Positions 13,511-15,478 of a DNA stretch of 15,478 nt are shown one piece after another. The position numbers were made by a program, and so were the translations under genes. The stretch is from RGIG3077 sp964490175 (GTDB taxonomy: Bacteria > Bacillota > Clostridia > Oscillospirales > Ruminococcaceae): assembly GCA_964490175.1 (NCBI GenBank), contig CAZBAI010000031.1, positions 1-15,478 of the forward strand. Reading direction: 5' to 3'. The stretch's first letter is position 1. Each line of letters begins with the position of its first letter. Below the pieces are notes generated by a model. That model saw only the letters and a list, made by a program, of their open reading frames with translations. It ran no database searches and was not told where the DNA came from.

Positions 13511-15478
13511 GAGCATTACGTCGAATGCGATTTCAACATAGCTTGAATCATCTACGGAATAAGGAACATCTGCCTTATTAGCCGTGAAGATATCAACATC
13601 AATCTCGATGGGCAATCTGCCTGTTGTTGACCAGTTTTCAAAGTCTTCAATACCGTCATATGCGGCGTAGCTTACTGTAAGGAGCAAGCCGTCACCGGTG
13701 ATGATATGATCGCACGATACCTGAAGCATTACATGGTAAAGATCAGATTCGCCGAGCGTATCGCCGAGAACTACATACTCAACAGAAGGAATTACGCCTG
13801 TGCCCTTGAAGAGATCGCCAATCTCGTAAGAGAGATACTTGAGGTGATCTGCATCAACATAAAGGTCAAGCTCAAGGTAATCGAAGCCGGGGTTGTTCTG
13901 AATGTATACAGGAACGTCAACCTGTGCCGAGAAGCTGTTGTCATAGTTGAGAACTACACTCTGATTCTCAGAGTAGAAGTTTGCGGTGCCTGCGGGCAGA
14001 ACGGTGATAGATCCGTCGGTAATGCCGATTTCAGCTCTGTCGGCAAGTGAACCGTCAGCATCGGACATTACAACGTTGGAAATGATAACGTCAACTGTTT
14101 CATTTACAGCATCCGAAGGAATTTCAACGATAACATCGCCGAGATCCGTCGTAAGATTATTGACAGCGCCTGTTACAATCACGTCAACGTATGTTCCGTC
14201 GCCGGAAATTGTGTACTTAACATCAACATTGCTAAGCATTGCGCCGCTTACAAAATCAGTGATTGTGTAGTCGGAATCGCCGACTGTTACTCTGAACTCA
14301 AGGCTTGTTACGCCGTTAAGTCCGCTTGCTGTAAGGTCTACAGAAACCTTTTCACCTGCAACGCCTGTTTCATCATCAGCTGCAATTGCAACTACATATG
14401 TAGCAAGTGTTGTGGTTGTCGTGGTTGTAGTAGTAGTTGTGGTAGTTGTAGTAGTTGTAGTAGTCGTTGTGGTTGTAGTTGTAGTAGTGGTTGTAGTTGT
14501 AGTAGTGGTTGTTGTTACTGCCGCAACATTGATGATACCGTCAATAATGGTAACATCTGCTCTGTCAGCTGTTACAACATTAGCATTTGCATCGGTAAAT
14601 GTAAATGTATCGTCTACAATATCAACTATTGCCTGTTCATCAGAAGCTCCCTCGGGAACTGTTACGGAAACCGTGATAAAGTTCTTTCTGGAGTTGTTGA
14701 TTTCGCAGTCAACAATACTTACCTCGACCTCGTTATCCGAAATCTTGTTAATAGCAATGTCACCGTAAGCGACCATATCGCCAAGAGTTACATTCTCAAT
14801 TACATATCCCTCGGGAACGGTAATTGTGAACTGGAATGACGAAGCGTCATCAAGTCCTGTTGCAGTGAACGGAACATCGACTGTTTCGCCTGCTTCGGCT
14901 TCAACCTCTGCACCGACAATTTCAATTGCGTATGTTGTAGGTGTGGTCGTTGTAGTAGTTGTTGTCGTTGTGGTTGTGGTAGTGGTAGTAGTTGTGGTAG
15001 TTGTAGTAGTTGTGGTTGTGGTTGTGGTTGTAGTAGTCGTTGTGGTTGTAGTTGTAGTAGTGGTTGTTGTTACTGCCGCAACATTGATGATACCGTNNNN
15101 NNNNNNNNNNNNNNNNNNNNNNNNNNNNNNNNNNNNNNNNNNNNNNNNNNNNNNNNNNNNNNNNNNNNNNNNNNNNNNNNNNNNNNNNNNNNNNNNCTTC
15201 AACCTCTGCACCGACAATTTCAATTGCGTATGTTGTAGGTGTGGTCGTTGTCGTTGTAGTAGTTGTTGTAGTCGTTGTAGTCGTTGTAGTCGTTGTAGTC
15301 GTTGTGGTTGTAGTTGTGGTTGTAGTTGTAGTTGTAGTAGTAGTGGTGGTAGTAGTTGTGGTAGTTGTTGTTGTTTCATCATCGGGGAGAATCTCGATAT
15401 AACCATCTTCATATGATACATAGTCGATCATATTCTGGCTGTCTTCGTTAAACAATTCGCAGCATGCTCCATCATCTC
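13280..15478 (-). CDS. Secreted scaffoldin-like protein with cohesin-like domains, poly-Thr linkers and C-terminal dockerin (partial, interrupted by a gap)
   Basis: The gene enters from the right edge and ends at TAA (13280-13282). N to C it shows: the end of a domain (motif DGYIEILP), a 45-codon Thr linker (15240-15374), a domain of which only the first residues are seen (GAEVE), the N gap, a 43-codon linker (14942-15070), cohesin-like domain A (about 14516-14938), a 36-codon linker (14408-14515), domain B (about 14000-14404), domain C (about 13511-13995) and a dockerin (13280-13510). Domains A and B begin with a GxxVxVxxTAxGL-type pattern and end with a DGxIxV strand, as cohesins do. Thr linkers are usual in ruminococcal scaffoldins and are probably O-glycosylated outside the cell. 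No catalytic domain is visible. Reading frames on the two sides of the gap differ only because the N run is not the true length. Cohesin assignment is by pattern and could instead be another related beta-sandwich. Confidence 0.82.
14408..14515 (-). repeat. Poly-threonine linker 1 (36 codons)
   Basis: Uninterrupted ACN codons (ACA, ACT, ACC and ACG mixed) join domain A to domain B. Read on the plus strand this gives meaningless poly-valine. Confidence 0.9.
14516..14941 (-). repeat. Cohesin-like domain A, template of the tandem duplication
   Basis: This domain is intact. Its C-terminal coding end (14516-14541) recurs exactly at 15071-15096, and its N-terminal coding end with the following linker start (14899-14953) recurs exactly at 15197-15251, on the two sides of the N gap. 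The DNA-level identity implies a recent duplication. Confidence 0.85.
14942..15070 (-). repeat. Poly-threonine linker 2 (43 codons)
   Basis: Uninterrupted Thr codons ending in a Pro codon (14939-14941) at the edge of domain A. Its right end is almost identical in DNA to the matching end of linker 1. Confidence 0.9.
15097..15196. other. Scaffold gap of exactly 100 N
   Basis: The run of 100 N is the usual placeholder for a gap of unknown length. Both edges lie inside copies of domain A, so the gap most likely marks a repeat that short reads could not resolve. Confidence 0.95.
15240..15374 (-). repeat. Poly-threonine linker 3 (45 codons)
   Basis: Uninterrupted Thr codons, with a fourfold tandem 9-base unit GTAGTCGTT (plus strand, about 15268-15305), a sign of replication slippage by whole codons. 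Confidence 0.88.

Noticed and set aside
14412..14768. Plus-strand open frame beginning with a long poly-valine run
   Set aside because: It is the complement of the poly-Thr linker and domain A of the minus-strand gene. It has no ribosome binding site and no recognisable domain.
14400..15375. Repetitive stretch that could suggest a CRISPR array or satellite
   Set aside because: The repeats are Thr codons in frame with flanking protein domains. There are no regular spacers and no cas genes.
14826..15416. Plus-strand open frame with poly-valine and a Cys/Arg/Ser-rich tail
   Set aside because: It is a shadow of the Thr linkers, and it runs across the N gap.
15197..15421. Gln/Leu/Pro-rich N-terminus with a Met start, continuous with the dockerin protein through the N run
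   Set aside because: It is the Thr linker read in the wrong frame. The correct frame there encodes the linker and the GAEVE start of a domain; continuity comes only from the arbitrary 100-N length.

Overview
The window looks like a piece of a strictly anaerobic, fibre- or glycan-degrading Clostridia genome, most likely a Ruminococcus-type member of the Oscillospiraceae. The evidence is a complete [FeFe]-hydrogenase maturation set (hydE-hydG-hydF), an asparagine T-box riboswitch, strong AGGAGG-type ribosome binding sites, and a secreted protein combining cohesin-like domains, poly-threonine linkers and a C-terminal dockerin. The last is typical of cellulosome- or amylosome-forming ruminococci. 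A run of 100 N inside a repeat shows that this is a draft scaffold. The genus is an inference.

Layout. Positions 1-1819 hold the tail of one ABC exporter half and a complete second half. They overlap by 4 bases and their codon use is more CTG/GC-rich than that of the rest. Positions 1820-2049 carry two hairpins, one a strong intrinsic terminator. A small CDA-fold deaminase follows (2050-2463). Positions 2464-2880 hold a near-consensus promoter and a T-box leader with an AAC (Asn) specifier and a TGGC acceptor-pairing bulge. It controls asnS (2881-4251) and asnA (4281-5291), so asparagine synthesis and charging of tRNA-Asn share one switch. A bidirectional terminator separates asnA from a convergent minus-strand pair: a GH35 beta-galactosidase (5928-7670) followed by a TspO/MBR membrane protein (5372-5845).

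Positions 7833-9104 encode, on the minus strand, a PLP aminotransferase of the type I-C aspartate aminotransferase group. It is divergent from the hydEGF operon (9424-13151). The 319-base divergent region holds a promoter for each side and a perfect 18-base palindrome that overlaps the -10 of the candidate hydE promoter, a likely operator. HydE and HydG are radical-SAM enzymes and HydF is the GTPase scaffold. Together they build and deliver the 2Fe subcluster of the [FeFe]-hydrogenase H-cluster. No hydrogenase structural gene is in the window.

Positions 13280-15478 (minus strand) carry the 3' part of the large dockerin protein, whose start lies beyond the right end. Read N to C it has: the end of one domain, a Thr linker (45 codons), a cohesin-like domain largely hidden by the N gap, a Thr linker (43), a cohesin-like domain A, a Thr linker (36), domain B, domain C and the dockerin. 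The gap flanks match the two ends of domain A exactly, so the gap most likely hides a near-identical copy. Filling it with the homologous 357 bases restores one open frame.

I found no clearly new system. The most interesting items are the repetitive scaffoldin-like protein with its collapsed repeat and the palindrome controlling hydEGF.
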